Source of the DNA: Sulfurospirillum halorespirans DSM 13726
GTDB lineage: Bacteria; Campylobacterota; Campylobacteria; Campylobacterales; Sulfurospirillaceae
NCBI RefSeq assembly: GCF_001723605.1
Contig: NZ_CP017111.1
Span: forward strand, 372,001-436,000
Reading direction: 5' to 3'
Length of the DNA stretch: 64,000 nucleotides
Below the pieces are notes generated by a model, which worked only from the letters and a program-made list of their open reading frames with translations, was not told the DNA's origin and searched no databases. Shown one piece after another: positions 26,882-35,338 of this stretch. The translations under genes were made by a program, and so were the position numbers. Each line of letters starts with the position of its first letter. Within the stretch, counting starts at the first letter, position 1.

Positions 26882-27910
26882 ATGAAAAAGTACAATGTAG
26901 CAATCGTTGGAGCTACGGGTGCGGTTGGCGAAGAGCTGTGTAGAGTTTTAGAAGAGGTTGACTTTCCTGTCAATAATCTCGTTCCCCTTGCAAGCAGCAA
27001 AAGTGCAGGTCTTGAAGTTGAATTCAAAGGTAAAACCTATAAAGTGATTGAGCTCACAGAAAAAGCGTTTGAAGAAAATGATGTTGAGATCGCATTTTTT
27101 AGCGCTGGTGGGGATATTTCAGCGCATTATGCTCCTTTTGCTGCCGAAGCAGGGGCTGTGGTGATTGACAATACCAGCCATTTTAGAATGGATCCTGATG
27201 TTCCTTTGGTTGTACCTGAGTGTAATCCTGATGATATTGACCAATGGCAAAACAGAGGTATTATCGCGAATCCAAACTGTTCCACGATTCAAATGGTACA
27301 AGTACTCAAACCATTGGATGATATTTTTAACATCACACGTGTTGATGTCGCAACCTACCAAGCGGTCAGTGGTGCGGGAAAAAGTGGTATGGAAGAACTC
27401 GTCAATCAAATGCAAGACTTTTTCGCGTTCAAACTGGATCAATGTGAGCCAAAAACATTCGCACATCAAATTGCACTCAATGTCATTCCTCACATCGATG
27501 TATTCATGGACAATGACTACACTAAAGAAGAGATGAAAATGGTCAATGAGACTCAAAAAATCTTGGGTAAAAAAATGGAAATTAGCGCAACGTGTGTACG
27601 TGTTCCTGTTATGAGAAGTCACTCTGAAGCAATTACGATTCATTTTGAAAAAGATGTCAATTTAGAAAAAGCCGTTGAAGCACTTAAAAATGCTGAAAAT
27701 GTTGTGGTTTTGGATAATCCCGCTAAAAAAGAGTACCCAATGCCGATTATCTCAACCGATACGAATGAGACATACGTAGGAAGAATTCGTAAAGATATCA
27801 ACCGCGATAATGTCCTTCATCTATGGTGTGTTGCCGATCAAATCCGTGTTGGGGCTGCAACGAATGCCGTTAGAATTGCACAAAAATGGATTAAGAAAGA
27901 AGAGGCTTAA
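26882..27910 (+). CDS. asd: Aspartate-semialdehyde dehydrogenase
   Basis: A 342-residue enzyme reducing aspartyl phosphate with NADPH on the way to lysine/diaminopimelate, threonine and methionine. The NADP-binding start VAIVGATGAVGEEL, the catalytic cysteine in NPNCSTIQM and the substrate segment VPVMRSHSEAITI are present. Length is standard. It stands after a strong inverted repeat and is followed by the UPF0114 gene sharing one base (TAATG), matching Campylobacter Cj1023c-Cj1022c. Confidence 0.96.
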   Translation: MKKYNVAIVGATGAVGEELCRVLEEVDFPVNNLVPLASSKSAGLEVEFKGKTYKVIELTEKAFEENDVEIAFFSAGGDISAHYAPFAAEAGAVVIDNTSHFRMDPDVPLVVPECNPDDIDQWQNRGIIANPNCSTIQMVQVLKPLDDIFNITRVDVATYQAVSGAGKSGMEELVNQMQDFFAFKLDQCEPKTFAHQIALNVIPHIDVFMDNDYTKEEMKMVNETQKILGKKMEISATCVRVPVMRSHSEAITIHFEKDVNLEKAVEALKNAENVVVLDNPAKKEYPMPIISTDTNETYVGRIRKDINRDNVLHLWCVADQIRVGAATNAVRIAQKWIKKEEA

Positions 27911-28419
27911 TGTTAGAAAAACTATTTGAGAGAGGGTTGTGGTCAACACGACTGATGACCCTCTCAGCGGTAATCTTTAGTATTGTAGCAGCCTTTGCAC
28001 TCTTCTTTTTAGCCAGTGCAGATTTGTATCATGCGGCTATTTCAACGTATCAGTATTTTTTTATGGGAATACACCCTGAAAATTTCCATGCAGATCTTGT
28101 AGCTGAAATAATTGGTGCCGTTGATCTTTATCTCATTGCGCTTGTTCTTTTGATTTTTGGATTTGGTATTTATGAGTTGTTCATCTCCGACATTGACGTC
28201 GCTAAAGATGCCGGTGGTGACAAAGTGCTTTATGTAAGCTCCTTGGATGAGCTTAAAGACAAAATTGCAAAAGTTATTGTTATGGTATTGATTGTTAACT
28301 TTTTTCAACGTGTCCTTCACACAGAGTATAAAGGTGCATTAGAAATGCTCTATTTTGCGTTTTCTATTTTAGCACTCTCATTAGGACTCTATTTTTTACA
28401 TAAAGGTGGAAAACACTGA
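27910..28419 (+). CDS. YqhA/UPF0114 family membrane protein
   Basis: A 169-residue inner-membrane protein with about four hydrophobic helices ([74 protein letters not shown]), the pattern of UPF0114/YqhA proteins. Function is unknown for the family. It overlaps asd by one base and hemE by one base, so it is part of an asd-yqhA-hemE transcription unit. Confidence 0.82.
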   Translation: MLEKLFERGLWSTRLMTLSAVIFSIVAAFALFFLASADLYHAAISTYQYFFMGIHPENFHADLVAEIIGAVDLYLIALVLLIFGFGIYELFISDIDVAKDAGGDKVLYVSSLDELKDKIAKVIVMVLIVNFFQRVLHTEYKGALEMLYFAFSILALSLGLYFLHKGGKH

Positions 28420-29441
28420 TGATTTTTGTTGATGCGTGTTTTGGTAAAAAAACACCCTATACACCTGTATGGATGATGCGCCAAGCAGGGCGTTATTTGC
28501 CTGAGTATATGAAAGTAAGAGCCCAAGCAGGAGACTTTTTACGTTTATGTAAAGACCCTGAAAAAGCCTGTGAAGTCACGCTTCAACCGGTTGATATCTT
28601 AGGTGTGGACGCGGCTATTTTATTTAGTGATATTTTAGTTGTACCTCTTGAAATGGGCATGGAACTTCAGTTTTTAAAAGGCGAAGGTCCTGTGTTTTCA
28701 CACCCAATTACCAATCAAGCAGATTTGGATAAACTCAGCGTTGAAAAAGCGATTGATGGCTTAGAATACGTTTATGAGACGATTAAATTGATTCGTGGAA
28801 AACTGGCTGCCGATAAAGCGCTGATTGGTTTTTGTGGTGCTCCTTGGACACTTGCGACCTATATGATCGAAGGGCAAGGCACTAAGACCTACGCTCTTGT
28901 GAAAAAAATGATCTATTCTAATCCGCAGTTTATGCACGCCCTTTTGAAAAAAGTGACCGAAGTGCTTAAGGGTTATATGGAGCGCCAGATTCAAAGTGGT
29001 GCGAATGTCGTGATGATCTTTGATTCATGGGCAGCAGCGCTCGAAGAGAGTGCGTATTTTGAATTTAGTTGGTCGTATATGAAAGAGATTAGTGCCTATT
29101 TAAAATCAAAATATCCGCACGTTCCTGTCATTTTATTCCCAAAAGGCATTAGCGGATACTTGGATAAAATCGATGGTGAATTTGATGTGTTTGGTGTGGA
29201 TTGGTCAACGCCAATTGAACTAGCCAAAGCAAAATTGGGAGGCAAATATGTCCTTCAAGGCAATATGGAACCCACGCGTCTTTACAGCAAAGAGGCGATT
29301 GATGAGGGTATTGAGCATATCGTCAATGTTATGAAAAACGAGAGACATATCTTTAACTTAGGTCATGGCATCTTGCCTGATATTCCTGTCGAGCATGCCA
29401 AATACTTCATTAAACAAGTCCAAACTCGCACCAAAATCTAA
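28419..29441 (+). CDS. hemE: Uroporphyrinogen decarboxylase
   Basis: A 340-residue enzyme that removes the four acetate carboxyls of uroporphyrinogen III to give coproporphyrinogen III in heme synthesis. The two family signatures are [15 protein letters not shown] and [22 protein letters not shown]; the catalytic aspartate is in [11 protein letters not shown]. Length is normal. A radical SAM gene follows 53 bases downstream, the same pair as Campylobacter Cj1243-Cj1244. Confidence 0.96.
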   Translation: MIFVDACFGKKTPYTPVWMMRQAGRYLPEYMKVRAQAGDFLRLCKDPEKACEVTLQPVDILGVDAAILFSDILVVPLEMGMELQFLKGEGPVFSHPITNQADLDKLSVEKAIDGLEYVYETIKLIRGKLAADKALIGFCGAPWTLATYMIEGQGTKTYALVKKMIYSNPQFMHALLKKVTEVLKGYMERQIQSGANVVMIFDSWAAALEESAYFEFSWSYMKEISAYLKSKYPHVPVILFPKGISGYLDKIDGEFDVFGVDWSTPIELAKAKLGGKYVLQGNMEPTRLYSKEAIDEGIEHIVNVMKNERHIFNLGHGILPDIPVEHAKYFIKQVQTRTKI

Positions 29442-29494
29442 TCATTCTGTGCTAGGAAAATCCTAGCACACTCTTTACATGTAAAGGATTTCCC

Positions 29495-30406
29495 ATCAGT
29501 CACATTATCTTTGGACCCATTACCTCAAGGCGTTTTGGGCAATCCCTTGGCATAGACCTTAGCCCATCCTCCAAACAGTGCAATTTTGACTGCCTTTACT
29601 GCGAACTTAAAGGGGCAAAAACGGTGAATAAAGTGAGCGATGCACCTTTAGTCAAAGAAGTGCTAGATGCGCTTAATGAGGCATTGGCAAAACATCAAAA
29701 TTTGGATGTTATTACGCTGACGGCGAATGGTGAGCCGACACTTTATCCTGAACTTGATGCCTTGGTTGATGGTATCGTAAAGATCAAAAAAGAGACTAAA
29801 CTGCTGATTCTTTCCAATGGCGCAACCATTAAAGATCCTTCCATCCAAGAAATTCTTTCAAAACTAGACATCGTCAAACTTTCTTTAGATTGTGTGAGTC
29901 CTAAATGCTTTAAAAAGCTTGATCGCGCGCATCAAGGCATTGAGATTATTCAGATTATCGAAGGCATGAAAAGCTTTAGAAAACGTTATGTGGGCGAATT
30001 GGTCATCGAGATTTTAGTCGTTGAAGGCTTAAATGACACCGAGGAAGAGTTTAAAGCTCTAAGCGCCGTTTTGCATGACATCAAACCCGATCGCATCGAT
30101 GTTAGCACGATTGATCGTCCGCCTGCTTACGAGGTGAAAGGGGTGAGTATTGAGCGGTTGGTAGCGCTTTCAAGCTTTCTGGAAGGCTTACATGTAAACA
30201 TCGCTTATAAGAAAAATTACATACCGCAAAAGCGTCATTTTAGTCGTGAAGAGATACTCGAACTTCTCAAGCGCAGACCGCAAAGTTTTGAAGATATAGC
30301 TCTGTGTTTTGATGCACAAAGCCTTGAAAATCTCAACCGTCTGGTCGAAGAAAAGCGTTTACATGTAAAGAATATTGCAGGGGTGAGTTTTTATAAAGTA
30401 CTCTAG
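29495..30406 (+). CDS. Radical SAM protein with apparent ATC start
   Basis: The coding frame clearly includes SHIIFGPITSRRFGQSLGID and the iron-sulfur motif CNFDCLYC (CX3CX2C) encoded near 29579-29602, which lie upstream of the first GTG at 29624. Between the in-frame TAG at 29453 and 29624 there is no ATG, GTG or TTG. The family usually begins M-S-H-x-I-F-G-P, which puts initiation at ATC 29495, with AAAGGA (29483-29488) six bases upstream. From ATC the protein has 303 residues. It belongs to the Fe-S protein radical SAM family found next to hemE in Campylobacter; its substrate is not known. Confidence 0.8.
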   Translation: MSHIIFGPITSRRFGQSLGIDLSPSSKQCNFDCLYCELKGAKTVNKVSDAPLVKEVLDALNEALAKHQNLDVITLTANGEPTLYPELDALVDGIVKIKKETKLLILSNGATIKDPSIQEILSKLDIVKLSLDCVSPKCFKKLDRAHQGIEIIQIIEGMKSFRKRYVGELVIEILVVEGLNDTEEEFKALSAVLHDIKPDRIDVSTIDRPPAYEVKGVSIERLVALSSFLEGLHVNIAYKKNYIPQKRHFSREEILELLKRRPQSFEDIALCFDAQSLENLNRLVEEKRLHVKNIAGVSFYKVL

Positions 30407-30424
30407 TGGGCGAAACCGCCCACT
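30405..30424. terminator. Bidirectional hairpin AGTGGGCG/CGCCCACT
   Basis: A perfect eight-base G+C-rich stem with loop AAAC overlaps the radical SAM stop codon and lies six bases before the stop of the leftward TRAP permease gene. Being symmetric and between convergent genes it can act in both directions, although no T run is present on either side. Confidence 0.6.
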
Positions 30425-30429
30425 ATGAA

Positions 30430-32505
30430 TTACGCCAGTGCTAACTGCTGTTTTTTGTATTTAACTCTTTGTCCAAAATAGATAAATCCATATATCACAA
30501 GACCAATCGCATAAGAGACGTAGTGACTTGGCAATCCAAGTTTTGCCTCCATAATCTTTGGCAACATCAAGAATGGAATGACAACAATCAAACCGATACG
30601 CTCAATCGTATTGATCTTCGTTAAAACAAAACTTTGCGTGGCTGAGGTGAAGGCAAACATACCCAACACTGCGCCACCAAAAATAAGGGCAATTTCAAAC
30701 GGATTGGTGATCCACTGCCATTTAGACGCGTCGTTTGGATCTTCTGGATCGACACCGCCAATGAGCAGAAGTTCATTATTAAAGAAGAACATAAACGGCA
30801 AGATGCCTGTTCGTATATCGTAAATAAACGACTGAATACCCGTAATGATAGGATCACTCTTCGCAATCGCTGCCGAAGCATACGCTGCCATGCCTACAGG
30901 AGGCGTGTCATCGGCTAAGATACCAAAGTAGAAAACAAACATGTGTGCTGCAATCGTTGGAATCAAATACCCATTACTTGCTGCCAAATCCATAATAATT
31001 GGTGCGGTTAACGCTGCCATAACGATGTAGTTTGCGGTGGTTGGAAGCCCCATACCAAGAACCAATGAGACAAAAGCAGTCAGGAAAAGAACGGCTAAGA
31101 TGTACCCACCTGAGAGATTATCAATCACTTCTGCTAGAACCAAACCAATACCAGTGAGTGTCACAGAACCCACGATGATACCTGCAACTGCCGTAGCAAC
31201 GGCAATGGAAACCATATTTCTACCACCCATCACCATACCATTTCCAATGTCAGCAAAACCTTCAAGGATAATGGGGAGCGTTATTTTTTCTTTATTCAAA
31301 AATGCTTTAAAAGGTTTTTGAACGACCATGATGATCATCAAAAACATAATGGCACTAAAGGCAGCACTTTGTGCGGATTGTCGTAGCACAATGAGTGTGT
31401 AAATCAAGAAAAAGATCGGAATAAGATAGTGAATCCCTCGGATAAAAATAGGCCATGTGCGTCCTAGGACACTGGGGTCTTCACCTTTAAGACCGTGTTT
31501 TTTAGCTTCTAAGTGAACGATGTAAAACAGTGCGGCATAACATGTAAAGGCAGGAATAAAGGCTGCAAAAACAATATCCGTATAATCAAGCCCTAAAAAT
31601 TCTGCCATAATAAACGCAGCAGCACCCATAATTGGAGGCATCAATTGACCATTAACAGAAGCTGCTGTCTCAACGGCTGCGGCTTTGTGTGCGCTAAAAC
31701 CGAGGCGTTTCATGAGTGGAATCGTAAACGTACCCACGGTGACGGTATTGGCGATGGATGAGCCTGAGATCATACCAAACATACCCGAAGCTGCAACGGC
31801 TGCTTTGGCGGGTCCGCCATCGTATTTACCCAAAATAGTATAAGAGACTTTGATGAAGTATTCACCCGCTCCTGCTTTGTCAAGAAGTGAGCCAAAAAGA
31901 ACAAATAAAAAGACAAAACTTGCACTAACGCCCAGTGGAACACCAAAAATTCCCTCTGTTGTGAGTACCATTTGCCCCATAATTTTATTGATACTCGCAC
32001 CTTTGTGCGCAATCATATCGGGAAGATAAGGGCCAAAATAGTCGTACAGCAAAAAGACAACCGCCGCAAGCATCAATGGCAGACCCATAACCCTTCGCGA
32101 TGCTTCAAGGACAACCAAAACCGTTGCAATACCAACGATAATGTCGGTTTGTGTCCAAGCACCTGAACGCATTGCAAGGTCTTTGTAGGCATACCATTGG
32201 TATAAAACTGCCGCAACGCCCACGATCATAATGGCAAAATCATACCATGTGATCGTTGATCTTAGTTTTGGGCTTTTACTGATAGCATGCATCGCAAATG
32301 CAAGGGCGATACCAAAGGCTAAGTGAATCGCTCTAACATGAGCGCTGTTGCCTGGATCGATGACAATGTAAAGTTGGTATAAAGACCAACAAAAAGCAAT
32401 GCTTGCTACAAACCAGTATTGCCATGTAGTGCTTTCAAAATCTCTATGACCTTCAAATTCGCTGATGAGTTTCGCATCATCCAGTCGTTCTTCAAGTGTT
32501 TTCAC
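30430..32505 (-). CDS. TRAP transporter fused permease (TAXI type)
   Basis: A 691-residue inner-membrane protein in which the small (DctQ-like) and large (DctM-like) TRAP subunits are fused, as is usual for TAXI transporters. It has about 15-17 hydrophobic segments. Diagnostic stretches are GASGMFGMISGSSIANTVTVGTFTIPLMKRLGFS, SVNGQLMPPIMGAAAF and LGMGLPTTANYIVMAAL. It takes up an organic acid or amino acid driven by an ion gradient together with the binding protein encoded just upstream (32578-33531). The start is GTG at 32505. A hairpin lies between the two genes. Confidence 0.92.
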   Translation of the reverse strand: MKTLEERLDDAKLISEFEGHRDFESTTWQYWFVASIAFCWSLYQLYIVIDPGNSAHVRAIHLAFGIALAFAMHAISKSPKLRSTITWYDFAIMIVGVAAVLYQWYAYKDLAMRSGAWTQTDIIVGIATVLVVLEASRRVMGLPLMLAAVVFLLYDYFGPYLPDMIAHKGASINKIMGQMVLTTEGIFGVPLGVSASFVFLFVLFGSLLDKAGAGEYFIKVSYTILGKYDGGPAKAAVAASGMFGMISGSSIANTVTVGTFTIPLMKRLGFSAHKAAAVETAASVNGQLMPPIMGAAAFIMAEFLGLDYTDIVFAAFIPAFTCYAALFYIVHLEAKKHGLKGEDPSVLGRTWPIFIRGIHYLIPIFFLIYTLIVLRQSAQSAAFSAIMFLMIIMVVQKPFKAFLNKEKITLPIILEGFADIGNGMVMGGRNMVSIAVATAVAGIIVGSVTLTGIGLVLAEVIDNLSGGYILAVLFLTAFVSLVLGMGLPTTANYIVMAALTAPIIMDLAASNGYLIPTIAAHMFVFYFGILADDTPPVGMAAYASAAIAKSDPIITGIQSFIYDIRTGILPFMFFFNNELLLIGGVDPEDPNDASKWQWITNPFEIALIFGGAVLGMFAFTSATQSFVLTKINTIERIGLIVVIPFLMLPKIMEAKLGLPSHYVSYAIGLVIYGFIYFGQRVKYKKQQLALA

Positions 32506-32527
32506 GCGTAAACCTTTATGTCAATCT

Positions 32528-32556
32528 GTAAGGCTTCTTTTTTCAAAAAGCCTTAC
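32528..32556 (-). promoter_or_regulatory. Intercistronic hairpin in the TRAP operon
   Basis: GTAAGGCTT (32528-32536) and AAGCCTTAC (32548-32556) form a perfect nine-base stem between the solute-binding-protein gene and the permease gene. Read on the minus strand it follows the binding-protein stop. No T run follows, so it is more likely to protect the upstream mRNA or partly attenuate than to terminate, giving more binding protein than permease. Its right arm is fused to a TTACATGTAA copy (32553-32562). Confidence 0.6.
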
Positions 32557-32577
32557 ATGTAAGAATAGTTTGGAGTA

Positions 32578-33531
32578 TTATTTAAGCAGTCCCGCTTCTT
32601 TAAATGCTTTAATCGCACCTGGATGTTGTGGCACGCTTAAGCCTTCAAGTAAGCTCTCTTTGGTAATCGTTTTATACGAAGGGTGAAGCTCTTTAAATTT
32701 GTCAAAGTTCTCTAAAATCGTTTTGACAACTTGGTAAACCACTTCATCTTTGACTTTGCTACTGGTCACAAGAACCGCTTTAACGCCGATGCTTGGAACA
32801 TCATTTGGCACACCTTTGTAGTAAGTACCTGAGATAGTGCCTTTGGCATAATAAGGGTATTTTTTAACCAACGCATCAATCGCAGGACCATCGATAGGAA
32901 CGATGTTGATGTCTACAGAGTTTGACGCATCTTTGATGTTAGCGGTTGGATGACCTGCTACGAAGAAGTAACCATCGATGTGGTTGTCTTGAAGCATCGT
33001 TGGACCTTCTGTCGATTTGAGTTCATTGACAAGCGCTAAGTCGGAGCGTTTGATGCCAAGTGCTTCAAAAATAACATCAACCGTCATGTTAGTTCCAGAA
33101 CCTGGTGAATCTAGGTTAAGCTTTTTACCTTTAAGATCCGCCATCGTTTTGATGCCTGATTTTTGACTGACAACAAGGGCTAGAAGTTCTGGATAAATCG
33201 CAATCGCACTACGAAGTTCTGGCACAGCCGCGGCACCTTCAAACTTACCTTCGCCTTTGAACGCTTGGTAAGCAGTGTCACTTTGTGAAATACCAAAATC
33301 AAGCTCACCCGCTTTGATCGTATTGACATTGTAAACCGAGCCACCCGTTGACTCTACAGAACATCGGATATTGGTCTCTTTTTTATTTTTGTTCACCATT
33401 TGGCAAATAGCACCACCCGTTGGATAGTACGTTCCTGTAACGCCACCCGTACCAATCGTGATGAACTCTGCTGCAAACATAGGAACGCTCAGTGTTCCAG
33501 CCAATGCTAAGCCAATAAGTTTCTTATTCAT
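32578..33531 (-). CDS. TAXI family TRAP solute-binding protein
   Basis: A 317-residue periplasmic binding protein: signal peptide (MNKKLIGLALAGTLSVPMFA) then the TAXI-family start ITIGTGGVTGTYYPTGGAICQMVN, LDFGISQSDTAYQAFKGEG, and KLNLDSPGSGTNMTVDVIFEA. It captures a small carboxylate, possibly glutamate or a related acid, and delivers it to the fused permease encoded downstream. It is the first gene of a leftward two-gene operon, with a good ribosome site AAGGAGTCCCT. Confidence 0.92.
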   Translation of the reverse strand: MNKKLIGLALAGTLSVPMFAAEFITIGTGGVTGTYYPTGGAICQMVNKNKKETNIRCSVESTGGSVYNVNTIKAGELDFGISQSDTAYQAFKGEGKFEGAAAVPELRSAIAIYPELLALVVSQKSGIKTMADLKGKKLNLDSPGSGTNMTVDVIFEALGIKRSDLALVNELKSTEGPTMLQDNHIDGYFFVAGHPTANIKDASNSVDINIVPIDGPAIDALVKKYPYYAKGTISGTYYKGVPNDVPSIGVKAVLVTSSKVKDEVVYQVVKTILENFDKFKELHPSYKTITKESLLEGLSVPQHPGAIKAFKEAGLLK

Positions 33532-33677
33532 AGGGACTCCTTAAAATTAAATCTTTTTATCCTACAATGTTTCTTCTTACCTTTTCTTGAATAAATCAGC
33601 ACATTCATGTAAGATTTATGTTATTTTTAAGATTTGTGTGACAAAAAACTTTTTAACCAATTTTATTAAAATACGTC

Positions 33678-33706
33678 TTGACAATAAAGAATTTTTTAAC
33701 TATAAT
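33678..33706 (+). promoter_or_regulatory. Consensus sigma-70 promoter of tRNA-Asn
   Basis: TTGACA at 33678-33683 and TATAAT at 33701-33706 are both perfect consensus hexamers with the ideal 17-base spacer, about 20 bases before the mature tRNA-Asn. Such strength is expected for a stable RNA gene. Confidence 0.85.
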
Positions 33707-33726
33707 TTCGACCTCATTCAAAGTGT

Positions 33727-33801
<75 letters not shown>

Positions 33802-33974
33802 CTCTTTTTTCTAACAACCTCCCAAAAAGTCTATAAATAGCGGTAAAATCGATAAATAAAAGCATTTATTCATCTAAGTCAATCTAATATAATTTAGTCT
33901 CAACTAAGCCTCAAAGTAGTAACATTGGTAGTAATTTTTCATAATTTCTACTCTTTGAAGGATAATTACTACTC

Positions 33975-35180
33975 ATGGCCATAAAACTCCTAAAAGACTT
34001 ACAAATACGTAATGCCAAGCCTTTAGAGCAAGACTATAGGATGCAAGACGGTGAAGGATTGTATATACTGATTAGGCCAAACGGTAGTAAGCTTTGGCGA
34101 TATAACTACTCCTTTGAAAATAAAAAGTATGTTTATTCTTTCGGAAAATATCCTGATATTAGTCTTGAAAAAGCAAGAATACTCCATCAAGAAGCAATTA
34201 AACTCAAAATTGATGGCATTAATCCTGTAGAACAAAAGAGAAAAGTAAAATTAGAGAAAAAGCAAAAATCAGTTACAACTTTTAAATCGATCGCAGAAGA
34301 ATGGCTTATTAAAAAAACACGTGAATCATCTGTTGGATATAGTAAAGAGATCAAATCACGAATAGAGCGAAATCTTTATCCTCTTCTTGGAGAACGAGAT
34401 ATTCGCGAAATTAAAAAATCAGATGTTGCGTCAGCTCTGAAAATCATTGATATTAGAAGCCCAGAACTTGCCGGTCGTTGTTTGAATTACACACAAAATA
34501 TTTTCGAGTACGCAGAAGATCTAGGTATCATAGAATTTAGCGTTATAGCATCCCTGAGTGCCTCAAAATTCCTTACAAAATATGAAAGCACTAACTATGC
34601 GCATATTCAAGATGAACAACGGTTAAAAGAGCTTTTAATCGCTATTGATTCTTATAGTGGTGAATATGTTGTTAGGCAACTCTTACGATTATTACCATTA
34701 GTCGCTTTGCGACCAAGTGAAGCCAGAGAAGCAAAGTGGAACGAGATTGATTTTGAGAAAAGACTTTGGGTAATTCCAAAAGAGCGCATGAAAATGAGAT
34801 CTGAGCATATTGTACCGCTATCAGCTCAAGCAGTTAATATTTTACAGGAAACCTATCCTTTTACTAAAAATAGCGAGTATATTTTTCAAAGTCCTCGAAA
34901 TCGCATGGCTCCATTATCGAATAATTCAATCAATAAAGCATTGCAAATTTTGGGGTTTAAATCTGAGCAAACAGGGCATGGGTTTAGGCATATTTTTAGC
35001 ACAACGGCACACGAAAAAATAGCTGAGCATGGATTGCATTCATTAGTTATTGAAGCTTGCTTATCGCATAAGGATAAAAATAAAATTCGTAGTACTTACA
35101 ATAAAGCTCAATATATACCAGAGAGAACTCAGTTAATGCAATGGTATGCTGATTATTTAGATTCTATTAAATCAAAGTAG
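33975..35180 (+). CDS. Tyrosine integrase, P4 type
   Basis: A 401-residue phage/island integrase. The N-terminal DUF4102 arm-binding domain (1-90) has RMQDGEGLYILIRPNGSKLWRYNYSF; a core-binding region follows. The catalytic domain has Arg in LRPSEAREAKWNEID, HGFRH (H-x-x-R), a histidine in ACLSHKDKN and the nucleophilic tyrosine in RSTYNKAQY. It lies 174 bases after tRNA-Asn in the same direction, the standard arrangement for a genomic island inserted at a tRNA 3' end. I did not find a second copy of the tRNA end downstream within the window, so the other boundary is unknown. Confidence 0.93.
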   Translation: MAIKLLKDLQIRNAKPLEQDYRMQDGEGLYILIRPNGSKLWRYNYSFENKKYVYSFGKYPDISLEKARILHQEAIKLKIDGINPVEQKRKVKLEKKQKSVTTFKSIAEEWLIKKTRESSVGYSKEIKSRIERNLYPLLGERDIREIKKSDVASALKIIDIRSPELAGRCLNYTQNIFEYAEDLGIIEFSVIASLSASKFLTKYESTNYAHIQDEQRLKELLIAIDSYSGEYVVRQLLRLLPLVALRPSEAREAKWNEIDFEKRLWVIPKERMKMRSEHIVPLSAQAVNILQETYPFTKNSEYIFQSPRNRMAPLSNNSINKALQILGFKSEQTGHGFRHIFSTTAHEKIAEHGLHSLVIEACLSHKDKNKIRSTYNKAQYIPERTQLMQWYADYLDSIKSK

Positions 35181-35338
35181 TATAAATTAAAATTTTAAAC
35201 CTTATTCTTGAGGCAAAGTGTCAAAAATAACTTTATTATAATCATAGTGATTTATTTGCTATAAATATGGACTCCTTCCAGTATTCATGATTCAGAAATT
35301 ATGTAAATTTAGCTAATATTATATTCATTAAGGATTCA

